Origin: Halichondria panicea
Lineage: Eukaryota > Porifera > Demospongiae > Suberitida > Halichondriidae
Direction: 5' to 3'
DNA length: 64,000 bases
Assembly (NCBI RefSeq): GCF_963675165.1
Contig: NC_087393.1
Span: forward strand, 5,072,202 to 5,136,201
Positions 20,749 to 33,400 of this stretch are shown here, piece after piece. Below the pieces are notes generated by a model. That model did not search any database. It worked only from the letters and a program-made list of their open reading frames with translations, and was not told the origin of the DNA. Position numbers and translations under genes: made by a program. Position 1 is the stretch's first letter, and each line of letters begins with the position of its first letter.

Positions 20749-21095
20749 ATGGCCCAGGAGATCAAGGTTGAGACGGCCCCCTTCGATGCACGCTTTCCTA
20801 ACGTCAACCAGACCAGGCATTGCTGGCAACACTATGTGGACTTTCACAAGTGTGAGAAAGTAAAGGGCGAGGGAGCTGATGTGTGTCAGTACTTCCAGAA
20901 AGTCTACCGCTCAATGTGTCCCGTCGCCTGGGTAAATAAAGTTTACATGTTTAGTAGCATAAAAATTATAGTAGTGTGGCGTGTTTTATTAGTAGCGTAC
21001 CTCTGTGTGTTATCTATTAACATAGTCTCTATTCTATGCAGACATCAGACTGGGACGAGCAGAGAGAGGCTGGAAGCTTCCCCGGCAAAGTCTAA
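20749..21095 (+). CDS. COX6B: Cytochrome c oxidase subunit 6B
   Basis: Two coding exons, 20749-20931 and 21042-21095. The protein starts [18 protein letters not shown] and ends [17 protein letters not shown], about 79 residues, the normal length for COX6B. It carries the twin CX9C arrangement expected for intermembrane-space import via MIA40: [11 protein letters not shown], then [15 protein letters not shown]6B sits on the intermembrane-space face of respiratory complex IV at the dimer contact. There is an acceptor-like ctacag five bases before the ATG, so a 5' UTR intron is likely. The divergent neighbour is LENG8, with about 380 bp between start codons. Confidence 0.97.
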
Positions 21096-21271
21096 GACTG
21101 GAATAGTTTAGCACAACCAACTCTTGTTATATCCACTGTGTATTCTAGCTAGTGGTGCTCTATAGTCAACCAATGTTCGAAACCAATAATTATCATTAAT
21201 AAATGATTTCAAAGATTGGTAAAATATGGAACAGAAAAGGGGGTGGGCATACATGTATATATATACACAGC

Positions 21272-21805
21272 CTAATAAAAGTACTTGAACACTTTATAAC
21301 AGATAACTCCAGTTACAATAACAGCTAGAGTGTTGTGTAGGATCCTTCGATACTTGTCGTTCCTCTGCACGAGGACCACAGCTGATGTTGACTCCAGCTC
21401 CTGACTGGGCACCGTTGTCAGCTCTTGTCCATGATAGTCCACTTGGTACTTGCAGCAAGGGTCGTACTGCCAGGACAGATCATAGACACAGGCACAGAGC
21501 ACTCCAAACACACCCACTGGTACCACACTGTACAGAGACAATTTCGGGGAGAGGAATGGACCCACCCCCAACACTCCTACTGACGACAGCACTGCACACT
21601 TGTGAAGGAAATTGCCCACTCGTATCCAGCGAATAGCACGATCCCCTAGACCCATGGGCTCGATGACAATGAGTAGGTAACCAGTTTCCAGTGCAGTCTC
21701 CAGTTCACACTCTAAGCTGTGCAAGTCTTGATTGTCGTGGATGACAGTATACTGACTTCTGTGCAACAGATTATCCTTGGGAGCAGTAGGCAGATACAAT
21801 GTCAT
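21272..21805 (-). CDS. TMEM11: TMEM11 (mitochondrial inner-membrane morphology protein)
   Basis: Single exon. The start is placed at the ATG 21803-21805 (MTLYLPTAPKDN); an upstream in-frame ATG at 21871 would add 22 residues and is less likely. The sequence follows TMEM11 closely: YTVIHDNQDLHSLECELETAL, LIVIEPMGLGDRAIRWIRVGN, FLHKCAVL, two hydrophobic spans, then LSWQYDPCCKYQVDY and VVLVQRNDKYRRILHNTLA. TMEM11 (PMI in Drosophila) associates with MICOS and shapes cristae. Its presence supports an animal source. About 177 residues against 192 in human. Confidence 0.95.
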   Translation of the reverse strand: MTLYLPTAPKDNLLHRSQYTVIHDNQDLHSLECELETALETGYLLIVIEPMGLGDRAIRWIRVGNFLHKCAVLSSVGVLGVGPFLSPKLSLYSVVPVGVFGVLCACVYDLSWQYDPCCKYQVDYHGQELTTVPSQELESTSAVVLVQRNDKYRRILHNTLAVIVTGVICYKVFKYFY

Positions 21806-22016
21806 GTTTGATATAAATGACCCAAGCAAGTTTTTAAACAACACTTGAAGGATACTCCAAATAGAGCACACCAGGGAATTTCCCTTACCAGATTATTATT
21901 TATTCAATAATTAGGGCGTTCCCCTACACCCATTCAACACGGGGAATTTCCCTTACCTCATTACACTTGTCATGGGATCAATAGTGTAAAGTACATTCAG
22001 CAACTCTCGATAGAAG

Positions 22017-24466
22017 ATGGCTTTCTTTGGATTTGGTGTGTTTTCAACTCCTACTGGACAGCTAGTGGGTGAGTTATCATGACTGAGCATGCGTACTAGC
22101 TATAGTCTAAGTGCTCTAGTAGCAAGTGCCTCCCCTAACCACCCACTCACTCGTGTGTGTGTGTGTAGAGAGGGCTACTGACAATGCTGCCTCGGCCGGT
22201 AATATCGCACTACATCTCGAGATCTGTGACGCTATCAACGAATCTGACAATGGGTAAGTGTACTACTGTGTCATTGTTTTGCTGACTCAGCAAGTTACAA
22301 TGTGACACATCTACAGACCCAAGGAAGCAGTGGCAGCCATCAGAAAAAGACTGACAGGAAACTCCAAAAACTTTCACATCATCAACCTCACGCTGACTGT
22401 AAGTACGTCCACACACAACCTAATCTAACCATCTTTGAGAGCCCATAACTTTCGTAAAGATAGTATTTTACAACTAAAAATGTACATATAGTAGTCTTTT
22501 GATAGAGCTACAAGATGGTGTGTGATTATTTGTATGGGCTGTAGCCTTTGAAATTAGCCTGTTTTGGGAGGCCCATAACTTGAGTAAGGATTGTCCAATT
22601 TCATAATTATAATGAAATACCAAATACCTAAATTGCTTCCAATATCTGTACTAATTAAGGTATTTATTTCATTGCAGGTTCTGGAGACCTGTGTTAAGAA
22701 CTGTGGGATTCGATTTCATTCCAAGATAGCTCAGCGTGATTTCCTTCATGATATGATGAAGGTCATTTCCGTCAAGAACAACCCTCCTACAATAGTGAGA
22801 GAGCGTATTCTGGGGCTGGTGCAGTATTGGGCAGATGCCTTCAAGGGCAAGCATCAGTTGGTGGCCGTGGATGAACTGTATGAGCAACTCAAGACTGATG
22901 GTATAGAGTTTCCTCCCATCGACCTGGATAATCTCACACCAGTGGAGACACAGGGAAGATCACAGGTACATGTGTGTGGTACTATCATGAGGGAGGACAG
23001 GTGGTTATACTTAATGTGTACGGTTAGTTCAGGCTAGCTGTATATGAGCTGTGTCTGGTGGAATGTACGTAAGTGTAGGGTTAGGGTTAGTACCTTACCT
23101 TGACCCCCACAGCTCCAGTGTCTGTTATTAATGTACATGTACCTTAACCCCCACAGCTCCAGTGTCTGTTATTAGTGTACCTTGACCCCACAGCTCCAAT
23201 GTCTGTTACTAGTGCACTTTGACCCCACAGCTTCATGTCTGTTACTAGTGTGCCTTGACCCCCACAGCTCCAGTTGACAGAGCCCTCGTCTGTCCCACCT
23301 CCCAGTGTCGGAGGGGGTGGTTCACCACACCCACCTCGTCAACAGCAGCAGCAACCTCAGCAGCCTAGGGCAGCACGAGTGCCCAGTGGTCCACTGAAAC
23401 CAGAGCAAGTGGCTAAACTACTCTCAGAATTGGACGTTGTGCGTAAGAATATGGACGTCATGAACGAGATTATGAGTGAACAAGAACCAGGCAGGGAGAG
23501 TGCTGACGATGCACAACTACTGGACGTGAGTGGCGTACTATCGTATTATGTAGCAGGTAATTTTTGTTGGTGCAAATTTTTGTAAGAACTACCATGCGTT
23601 TCGTATTTTGAATATTCGTACAGCTCTGGATAGTGACGTAGAATCTATTGCAGTAGAATAATTTAATTTTCGTATGATGCTCTTCAATACGAAATACATG
23701 TATGCTAAAAAATTTCCACCGTACGAAAGTAACCCGTTATACAGTATGTGTATTAGTGTCTGATGTACGCTCGCTGTGAGCTATGTGCTTCCTTCCTGTG
23801 TGGGGTGAAATCAGACAAAAGCAAAGGCTACAATAGCCTGGCGTTTTTCCCCCAAATTCAGCCATTTTGGTACTTATCTTTGAATCTTTGAGAGCCTCTA
23901 ATTGTGTTCAGATTGTCAAAACTAATTGTTACACGTCATTTTATGAGGTAAAGAATGTATCAATTAATTAGTTTACAAGTTGTGCGAAATTTGGCAATTC
24001 CAACAAAATCAAAGGCTATAATAGCATTGCTTTTACCCCCAAATTCAGCTACCTATCTTTGAGAGCCTATAAGTTGTGTTCAGATCGAAACTACTTGATG
24101 CATTCTTTCGCTTATTTCCAATGGTGTGCTTAGATACAAGTTCTGTATCTAATCTGGTCGAAATCCGGCAATATTGACAAAAGCAAAGTCTCTATAATAA
24201 TTATAATTAATGTATCCCACTTAATTGCAGGACTTGAACAAGATCTTGCACAGCATGCACGGTCGTCTGGCTAAGCTGATTGGTGGATGCTCTGATGAGA
24301 TAGTCCTTGAGAGCACTCTGGTCATCAATGATGAGCTCAACTCTTTGTTTGTGCGATATGAGAGGTGGCTCAGGAACAGTGCTGCTGCCAAGTCAGAGGA
24401 GGGGAACACTCTTGTGTCCAGCACTGGGGTGGCCACCACCAGCTTGTCTGAGGTACCAACACTGAG

Positions 24467-24510
<44 letters not shown>

Positions 24511-25714
24511 TGGGTGTGGGTGTGTGTGTGTGTGTGCGTGCGTGCGCATGTGTGTGTACTAGTATACTACTTTGTACAACATTTTCACCTCACTTGGCCA
24601 TCACCAACCATGTCTGTGTGTATGTGTGTGTGGATCTGTAGTACTAGTGCAGAAAAGGTACGATAACAGTGCGTGCTGGACTATAGAATTTCAATTAGTA
24701 CGCAGCATTTTTACTGCACGTTCATTGAAATGTCATAGTCCAGTGTGTGTGTGTGTGTGTGTGCGTGTGTGTGTGTGCGTGTGTGTGTGTTGATTGTACT
24801 GGCATCACTTTAATTTGTACTAACTTACTTATGCTTAACCCTCTTACAGCCTATTGCCACTGAGGGAGGTGGTGAGATCAGTTACCCATCATTCGAGGAC
24901 CCTCCAGCGTATGAATCATCAGAGCAGCAGCTCATTGATTTGGGGACAGAGGTGGCCCCACCCACTTCCTCTGGACAGGATGACATTGTAACTCAGCTAG
25001 CTCAACTAGGGATTATATCAGACACGGCCACACCCCCTGCACCACCCCCACCCACCACTGATGAGTTTGACATGTTCGCTCAGAGTCGCACTGCTTCTGG
25101 AGAGTGAGTCCAGTTTCTTGGTGTATTTGTCACCGTCAATGTGGTTGTGTTTTAGCATTTTTAGCATTTTAATTATGGCTTTGCTATGTACGTATAATTA
25201 TGTCTGCTGATTTGACAATTTGGTACCATTCCCTCCCCCACACCCCTCACACCTCACACCCCCGTCTCTCAGAGGGTCTACGTATGCTGACAACATGGTC
25301 TATCAGAATGCCTCTCTGTCAGCAGCTGTCCATGGTCACCAAGACAACCCAGTAGAGACTAGCAACCCGTACGCCAACCTCACTGACTGGCTCACCCAAA
25401 CTGACACCGTACGTTGTGTGGGCGTGTGTGTGATGTGTGTGGGGTGTGATAATTATGAGTTGATTGATTGTTCTATAGAAGCCACCAGAGGAAGCTGCTG
25501 CGAATACATCTGCTGCTGAGTCAGTAACCAGTGCCGGTAAGCACACCAAAATAAGTATATCCAACCTCTCTAAAATTATGTACTGTTTGTATGTGCAGAG
25601 TTCGACCAGTTCCTGGCCCAGCGTGCCAACAAGGGGGAGGGGCTACCTGCCTCAAGACCACGCCCACAAATGCAGCAAGCCGAGGAACGCTCTGATGAAC
25701 TATTTCAACTCTAA
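22017..25714 (+). CDS. TOM1: TOM1/TOM1L family endosomal sorting adaptor (VHS + GAT)
   Basis: Ten exons: 22017-22068, 22169-22253, 22317-22398, 22678-22965, 23268-23525, 24231-24452, 24850-25103, 25273-25408, 25479-25536, 25599-25714. The VHS domain occupies exons 1-4 (ERATDNAASAGNIALHLEIC, VLETCVKNCGIRFH, NNPPTIVRERILGLVQYWADAF, GIEFPPIDLDNLTP). A P/Q-rich linker leads to the GAT domain in exons 5-6 (LKPEQVAKLLSELDVVRKN, ESTLVINDELNSLFVRYERW), which binds ubiquitin and Tollip-type partners. Downstream are LIDLGTE (like the LIDMG of human TOM1), DEFDMFAQSR and a conserved C-terminus EFDQFLAQRAN...SDELFQL. TOM1 delivers ubiquitinated cargo on early endosomes. Introns 4 and 6 carry repeats described separately. 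Confidence 0.95.
23090..23270 (+). repeat. Tandem repeat of the 3' splice-site region in TOM1 intron 4
   Basis: Four to five degenerate copies of a roughly 40-bp unit (ccttgacccccacagctcc, agtgtctgtta, ctagtgtg). The last copy supplies the acceptor used for exon 5, followed by ctccagttgacagag. Every upstream copy also contains ccccacag followed by ctcc or cttc, so several near-identical candidate acceptors lie in tandem. Confidence 0.85.
23560..23760. mobile_element. Miniature inverted-repeat element, CGTA-rich family, copy 1
   Basis: Intron 5 of TOM1. It has the same words as the elements at 27955-28099 and 46801-46948: gtaattttt, ttcgtatgatgc, agctctgg, acccgttatacagta. The boundaries are blurred and the ends diverged. 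Confidence 0.5.
24466..24560. repeat. (TG)n microsatellite in TOM1 intron 6
   Basis: TG/GTGG repeat shortly after the GTACC donor of exon 6. A second TG run lies at about 24744-24790 in the same intron. Confidence 0.95.
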
Positions 25715-25954
25715 TAACAAAAACAACTGATTATGTGTATACAATTATAGATAGATTGTTTTGTAACCCCTGATCTTGTGAGTGTGTGCAATCAGCCACA
25801 AGTGATTGTCATTATCTGTAGCTGAATCAAAACTTATCTTAATCCTGTAAACACATATAAAATGATGATTTCGAGTATATAAAAGATGCAACATTGGTTG
25901 GTGACATTGAGTAAACACAGAAATGAATAGTTATATAAGACTACAACTATGTTT

Positions 25955-26947
25955 TTAGTCTGTTCCCAGCAGTTTCCATTGACTCCCTCGACTGTAACAA
26001 AGTTCCTATAGCGGGTACACACACAGTCAAGTCAACGATAGCCACGCACATACACACACACATCATGTACACGGACAGGTTACCTTGAGTGCAGACGTGA
26101 GAGCTTTGTCAGCCATTGACACTCCCTCTGCCTTCAGACATTCAACTATTGCCTTCCTCTTGACAGACTTGTGCTTCTGCAGGAGGGACAGAATCACCTC
26201 ACGGACCTGTAGAGTTCAAAGATGCTGTAACGCTAGGTCCCTTTCATTTTGAAAGTACTGTAGAGTTTGATTGTTCAAATTCAAGTGATAGTTTAGAAGG
26301 AGCTTTTAGATGGTTATATGCTCAAATCTAAAATTTGGAACGGGCCATCATTTTCATTTTCATTTTCGGAAAAAGACTGTCAAAAACAAGCCCAAAATAG
26401 ACTCTTGATTTTAACATATCTGAAAGTGCTTTGTGTAAGCTTTCAGAAAATCATACGAAGACCAACGAAACTAAAGCTATGGCTGCTCAAAGATACTCCA
26501 TTTAACGCTAGGTTGCCTTCATTTAGAATTGGCTTAAAAATAGATGGTAACAGAACTATGGGTAAATCAAGATCAAAGTTCTATCATACTCTCAACTACT
26601 CAATCACACACACAAGAGATATGCTCACCTTTTCCCCGTGGGTGTGTGCATACAGTGATCTCCCGCCAGCCGTGATTTCCAGTGCCCCACATGCCCTCAC
26701 ACCCTCCACCAGTATGGCATCGCCCACTCCACCCCCACACAACAGGTGGTCCACCCCCAGTATTGACTGCTTCAGGAGTAGCTTGTCCTTGAGCTCTGCT
26801 AGTCCTAGCACACCACGCCCCAACCCTTCCCGACAAAACCCAGTAACTGCCTTCAACAGCTCTTCAGTACTGCTCTCACTCTTAACACTCTGAGCAGCAG
26901 GAGTTTCCCCAACTGGCAGTGTCTTGACAACTGGTTCAACCACTATA

Positions 26948-27002
<55 letters not shown>

Positions 27003-30000
27003 CGTGCGTGTGTGTGTGCAGGTTGGGTTACAATCATTAGGCTACACATCTACACATACACGTATAAACACTGACATACGTTACTATAGTTCCCACTAAC
27101 CTTTGCCCTCAGTGTGTTTGGTAGGGGCTTTGAGAGATAGTTCATTCACCAACCTGTTGTGCATATGAGAGGGACAATAGGTGAGATAACGTAGCCACTC
27201 ACTGTCTGTGCCTTTGCTCCCAACGCCTCTCCTGCTCATGTACTATGGCCACTTGCCTGCAGAGCAAACACTACACATGACATCACACACACAACAGAGA
27301 GAGCACAGAAGAGAGTAGAAAGGCAACAAATTAAATTGCAGTCTGTCCAGAATATTTAAGTGATGGCTATTTTCAATCTCTTAAAACACATAAAATTGCT
27401 TTATTTCGTTCTTGTCTAAAATATGGATCGTCTAGTACCACCACTGAACGGTGTGGTGTGGCAGTTGGACTATTAGTCTCCCCACCACACTCACTTATTG
27501 AGGAAGTCTATATCAGTGGACAACTTGAGCTCCCACCCACTACTAGGGGTCACACGTACTACACTCAAAGGTCGCATTATCTGCCGCAGCTCCTCCTGAG
27601 ATAACTTGACCACACCCACCACTTCCTTACGAGGGACTAAGCGTCGTTGTGTGAAGCACCACAACTGCAGATATATGAATGTACACCCACTCACACACAC
27701 ACACACACACACACACATATGTACGCCCACTCACTATATAGTCCCTGGCGTTTCTCTTTGCTTGGTCCTCAGGGTACAAAAGGTCACTCTTAATGACCCA
27801 ACAACCTTGTACCAACACTCCACACGCTTGTACTGCCTTCAACACACCACCTGACTGTCCCGTAACCCCTAGCAACGAGCAAAGCTGTCCAAAACGCTCG
27901 ATATGTGCATTGAGTAGAAGCTTGAACACCTACAAAAATGCAATAAATTATCCTGTATAGCGGGTTATTTTCGTATGATGCATATATTTCGAAAATGAAA
28001 ACTACGAAATTATTCTACCGCTCAACGTTACCATCCTGAGCTGTACATTAGGGTAGTTCATACGTTGCACCAATGAATATCACCCGCTATATACGGTAAT
28101 CATGTACGCAGTTAATTATAGTGACAACATAAAAAGTATGGTACATGTTATATAGTGACACCTGTTCGTCGAGGGGGAGGGTCTTGAGCTGTGAGAGGGA
28201 CAGGACTCCAGTTGGCATGGCAACAGGCCCGTCACTAGAGAGTGGTTGGTCCATTGGACACACCACATTGAGATATTCCGAGGGACGAAGGTCAAAGTTC
28301 ACTCCAGCATCTTCTGATGCGAACAGCAATCCACGCTCCTATGAAACAGTCACATTCAAGACATACCATAAATCGGCAAATTGGCTAATTTTGTGAATTT
28401 TGCGTATAATATTATTTTAGCAGTTTTTTAGCGGAATTGCATATTAGTAAGCATGTATTTTTGCGATTAGAAATTAGGCCCTGCTAAAATAATGCTTACC
28501 TATTATTCTATTTTGAAAATGTTCCTATTATGTTCATAAATAATCTCGTGATTATTCCCTAAGAACGTGACATTATAAAATTAAGACGTAGACTTGTTGC
28601 ATTTTGAGATCAAAGTGCAAATATCTGCCATATGGCACAGTTCAGATGGTTAGATACTGGCACAGTAAGGCTGAATTTCCCACTAACGAAAAAGTCATAA
28701 GTGAAAAATTGAAACTGTGAACAAAAAAGTTTTTGTAAAAAAATATTAACGAGGGATCACCCAGGGAGTACAAGTACTAGTAAGCATCCAAGTCCCTCTC
28801 ATTCTCGCCAATCTGGACCAGCTGCAGGAAGTGAGACTAACCTTCGACACACTAGGCCCCAGCACGCTGGCCACCACGGGATTCTCACCACATGATGTAG
28901 GTTAACCACTCAATTGAATAAACAATCGATACAGCGGGTATAGAACCCGGGACGACTACAGAGAGGTTTACTACGTCAAGTAGCTTACCCACTGGGCTAA
29001 TAGCCTCGTCGAGAAATAAAGGATTAAAATATGCTTACATAATCATTTGCTAGTAAACATTGCCAGGACTCGAACCCAGACCTCCCGCTTACTAGTCAAG
29101 CACACTACTACTTACACTAGAATGAATAACTGGTAAAGGTCATCTTTATTAACGCATAAAATGTATAATTATACCGCTAATGTAACCTAATAATGCGCAC
29201 CGCTAATGCAAATGCACTTAATCAACTATTGTTCAATGACCATTGCTCCATTGCTATCTAGATCTAAACATCCCACGAGCTAGGATAACTCGAAACTTAA
29301 TTTGTGCTAACAGATGATGCTACGCATTCCTGTTAAGTAAAACTAGCCATTTGGTTGGGGCCATAATTTGTTTGATTACGCAACCCCCCCCCCCCCCTCT
29401 TGTACAGGCCAGTGAAGCACTGAAAAAGTTATAGGTGAAACACTTTAAATCCGCGAAAACATTAGCTAAAAAACTATTATGATACACTCACTTCTGTGGC
29501 TTCCTCTGACTCTATCCCATAATAGGTGGCATCTGACCAATCACATCGGTTCGTTTCAGCAAAGGACTTCCTGAGAGGATATGCACTTTGACCTTTCTGG
29601 CGGGCAAACCTCACATTCACAGGTACGGCTTCCTCTCCCTCAGACTCTGTAGTTTCACCATCGCTACCAGCAACCGACGCCTTTGCCCCACTCTCAGCAG
29701 CGTCAAGGTACGACAAGGTGGGTTTTAATTGGAGTATATGCTTCACAGACGTCAAGTGGAGGTCACCTGTATGGAGAGTGTGTGTATACATAGCTAGGGG
29801 GTGTGGTCTAGTCAGTATACCATCCTTGAACACTGCTGCCACGTAACGTGCTGGTGTCTCTGATGGCTTGTCTGAAGTCAGTGTTAGCTTGTCCCACAGT
29901 CCACTGCGTTGCCATAGCAATCATTAGACGTATCTCAGACACGCTCACCTCTGATAGACTTTCTCTTGCCCTTTGACCCCTAGTTGTACCATTTTAGCGA

Positions 30001-30321
30001 ACCCTTCGCCTCGGCTAGTGGAGTAGTTGTTCCCTCGTGGCCGCACTCCGACCTCTAGGCTCAGGGACCCCTCCGCACTGACCTTTGCACCCTCAATAGA
30101 GTCATACGGAAGGTGGGCAGGTCGTAGTGGGTACTGTGTGGGCGTGTGTGTGGGATGTGTGCGTGTGTGGGTGTGTGCAGCACCTGGAGTAGAGAGAGGT
30201 GGTCTGCTAGCGCTTGAGTGTGATACACATCCACCTGTGGAGGGAGTGGCTAGCAGCAGGTCCATACATGCACGGCAGGCCTCACCTCAGCTACTACAGG
30301 ATCATCAGCGTACTCCTCCAT
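25955..30321 (-). CDS. POLR3E: RNA polymerase III subunit RPC5
   Basis: More than ten exons. The start MEEYADDPVVAE lies at 30286-30321, followed by VDVYHTQALADHLSLLQ (30184-30234), YPLRPAHLPYDSIEGAKV to FAKMVQLGVKGQEKVYQR (29949-30133) and ARYVAAVFKDG with DLHLTSVKHILQLKPTLSYLD (about 29829-29909 and 29488-29768). Further exons give LSLSQLKTLPLDEQV, VLVQGCWVIKSDLLYPED, LWCFTQRRLVPRKEVV and a C-terminal winged-helix part (VREVILSLLQKHKSVKRKAI). The last exon 25955-26005 gives ELCYSRGSQWKLLGTD, matching the human C-terminus. RPC5 with RPC4 forms the TFIIF-like subcomplex of Pol III. Introns hold a MITE, SINE remnants and a dispersed repeat. Convergent with TOM1. Confidence 0.93.
26285..26530. 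repeat. Dispersed intronic repeat, family shared with 56635-56850
   Basis: In a POLR3E intron. It shares long colinear similarity with the gephyrin intron at 56635-56850: ctcaaatctaaaatttgg / ctcaaatctcaaatggg, ctgtcaaaaacaagcccaaa, aagctttcagaaaatca, ggctgctcaaagatactcc. No open frame or clear ends. Confidence 0.7.
26948..27021. repeat. (TG)n microsatellite in a POLR3E intron
   Basis: TG run with a few TGCG steps, next to the exon that ends near 26943. Confidence 0.95.
27955..28099. mobile_element. Miniature inverted-repeat element, CGTA-rich family, copy 2
   Basis: The ends are inverted repeats: gtatagcgggttattttcgt on the left, and tatcacccgctatatacggta on the right. No coding capacity. 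It lies in a POLR3E intron. Ends and internal words match the copy at 46801-46948. Confidence 0.75.
28900..29125 (-). mobile_element. tRNA-derived SINE remnants (two tRNA-like heads)
   Basis: On the minus strand, 28935-29010 contains an A-box-like TAGCCCAGTGGG and, about 50 bp on, a B-box-like GGGTTCTATACCC. A second piece at 29055-29105 has GGTCTGGGTTCGAGTCC, a canonical Pol III B box in a tRNA T-arm context. Neither folds convincingly as a functional tRNA by eye. They lie in a long POLR3E intron (about 28400-29480) with no exon. Confidence 0.55.
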
Positions 30322-30473
30322 TAATTCTGGCCACGTGTTTTGGTAAAGATCGACATAATAAATTATTGCAAAATTATGCTAATTTATAGAAGTGAAAGAT
30401 ATAATTATATGGTACATGTAACACTAATTAAATTCCTTTGTAAAAAGGACTATTGAAAACATCCAGGCTTTCA

Positions 30474-33400
30474 ATGGAGATGAATCTAAATATCCAAGGC
30501 TATCCTCAGAGTCAGCCTCAACAGCAGGAATATCCACCTGACCCCAGCTACACACAGCAGCCTGGTTATCCCCAGTACCCGTACGCGCACGACCCTTCAG
30601 GTGAGAGAATCAAGTGTTCAAGAATACTATATTGTAGTGTGTACTGGTACTGTACTGGTTATTATGCCTTGGTGTGCATGCGCAAGCGAGGTGTACGGTA
30701 TAGTGTGTGTGTAGACTGCTACAGTTGCTCAAAGATCAATGAAGTGCAAGTAAGAGTTTCTATAGGCTTCTAGTCATGTTTTCTTGCAATTCGTGGATTT
30801 ACAAAATAATGCTTCGTTCTCAAGTTATGCCTAGTTTTGCTTACTGTACTGGGTATGCCATTGCAGCCTTTTCAGAAGAATGGGTAGAAACACTTGTCCA
30901 TGGAGTATTGCTACTCTACTAGTAGTTAGCATATTCAAGCTTTGAAGTGGCCACTGCTAATGAGGTGTCTATCCAACTAAGAAACCTGCTAGCAGGGCTC
31001 TAACTAGTACCCACAAAAATGCATTTCCTAAGCGAGATAGACCATGTGTAGCATGCTTCTTAGCTGGATAGTAACCCTTTGGGAGTGATTAGTGGCTTCT
31101 GCAAGCCACTAATTGTCCTAGGCCCCCCCCCCCCCCCCCTGGTCAATTAGTGACTTGCCTCAGCCACTACACTCCCTCAGGTTTTACTATCCAGCTAAGA
31201 AACCTACTACACATGGTCTAACTAATACTTAGCTCTGCACTAGAATGTTAGCTAATGGTAGCTGCAAGAGTGAGAAGAGAGCTGCAAGTCTCTAGCTGCT
31301 GATGCAGCCATTCACTTTAGACTTAGACGAAACACTCAGTAGCAGCCATTCATGGCCATTCGCATACAGTGCTTTCCAAGTAGGTTGAAGATCAAGCCAC
31401 TAAACCACAAAGCTTGCACTGTACAAAGGAAATATGTCTAAAGTCAGGAGTGCATGAATACATGCTATTTGTGGTGCCCAGAAGCTATGTGGTCAATTAT
31501 GGCTTCATTTAGTTTATGTGGTAGACAAGTGAATCTTATCAGCTCTACAGCTAGCCTCGATCCCAGGCCGCACTTCCCGCTAGGGAAGTTGGGCCTGGTA
31601 TCGACTGCTTGCGCATGCGCTAATATCCCCCCCGGTATCTGGGGGCTTTGGATAACATCGTTTATGCTCAGTAAAACTATGACATCACAACGAAAGGAAG
31701 TGGATTGAAGGAAGTAGATAGAAAGTTGGATTGAAGGTTTCTAGCCCATTGGATAGCATTCTCTGATAGCTACCCTTAGCCTGCTATGTTAACAAAAGAC
31801 TCACAGCCTGCAACAGTGTGGATACGATCGTCTGAAAGGAGTGACGGCTGATAAGAGCCTATATGGACAGGCCACGCCCATTTAACACTAACTTTGGTGA
31901 AAGTCTACTATACTACTGCTACTGATTCTATCAGAAGAAAATAGCAGTACAACAAACCTACACAGCTCTGTTTCTAGCTAGCTAGCTAGCTATATAGCTC
32001 TGTGTATGACTTTTAGGATATTTTCTCTGATGTATCCAGTATTATAGGAATATTTACGGGGGGAAAATCCAATATTATAGTATTATAAAAATATTTACGG
32101 GAAAAAAATCCAATAATTTGGCGCATGCGCAAGCAGTCGATAGCAGGCCTTCTTTCAAAGGCCGGTGAAGGAGGCTACTCTACAGCATAATTATAGATAA
32201 AAGCGATTTTTAATAAGGTATATGAAACTTCAGTGAAGTATGCCAAAGTTATGACAACATTATGAAGATCAATCAGTACAAATAGACTTTAGTTAAATTT
32301 GATAGATTATAATCCTATGCAATGTAATTAATTGCTATTACCTTACATGCTGTGTAACTATAACCTGTGAACCTCCTGTAATGTATAGTATCCCATTGTT
32401 GTGACTTCACTGATATCATGTACCTTGTGTCATAAGATGCGTGTTCAATCATAAAAATAATGATCCGTATATTAATATTGTATGTAATTAAAACAATTTT
32501 AGCAGGTCGATCATTATACTGCTTTCTTTTCGGGACTAAACTTATGTAATCTGCACATATTCCTTGCACACACACAGCTCCACCGCCACCTTACTATCCA
32601 CAACAACAGCCACCAGTGAGTTCACTTATACAAGTTCTTCTTGCTAACTAGAGTAGGAACAGGAGTGCATAAAGAAGATGTACCTGGTACATGCATGTTC
32701 ATGTATTTATATATGAACAGGGGCGGATCAAGGAATTTTGAAAAGGGGGGCAGTTTGAAGAAAATTTTTACTGAGGTTAACATTTTTTAAAGCCCAATCA
32801 GTGTAATCTTTCTGATCACGGATTGATTGATGACAGTGACATACATATAGTAGCAGGAGATAGCAGAAATGGATGAAATCTTGCTCTTCAGCTTAAAAAG
32901 TCTACAACTTAACTACATGTAGAGATCGTCTGCTATTCTGCATGCTGCAATAATTGATTGCTGCTCTAAGCCACACCCACTTAGTGAGCCAGAAAGGGGG
33001 GGCACATGCCTCTTGCACTGGATCCACCACTGATAAATGCAACACCTGGTTGAGGATATTTGTGAAACCTACTAAGTGTGTTGTTTCATTATGATAAGAT
33101 GACCAAAGGTATTTAGAGTCAGTCTGGCACTAAAAACCACAGTTAGTGTTGCGGCGGCAGGTGTGTGAGCAGTGTGACTGCTCAAGGTTTCAATGTAAGT
33201 ACGGTAAAATATTTGCCTAAATTTTGTTGTTGTAGTCTATGTAGTTATACTAATGTAATGGTCAATAAATTATTTCTCCACTGCATACACACACAGCCTC
33301 GCCCTATCTATGTCCAACAGCAACAGCAGCAAAACAATGTGGTTGTCATGCAGCAAGCAGCTCCAGTGACGATAGTACGTCCAAGCATTCATCAATCAGA

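Noticed and set aside
28935-29010. A functional tRNA gene on the minus strand
   Set aside because: Box-like words are present, but the arms do not pair into a full cloverleaf by eye and there is no T-run terminator at the right distance. SINE remnant is more likely.
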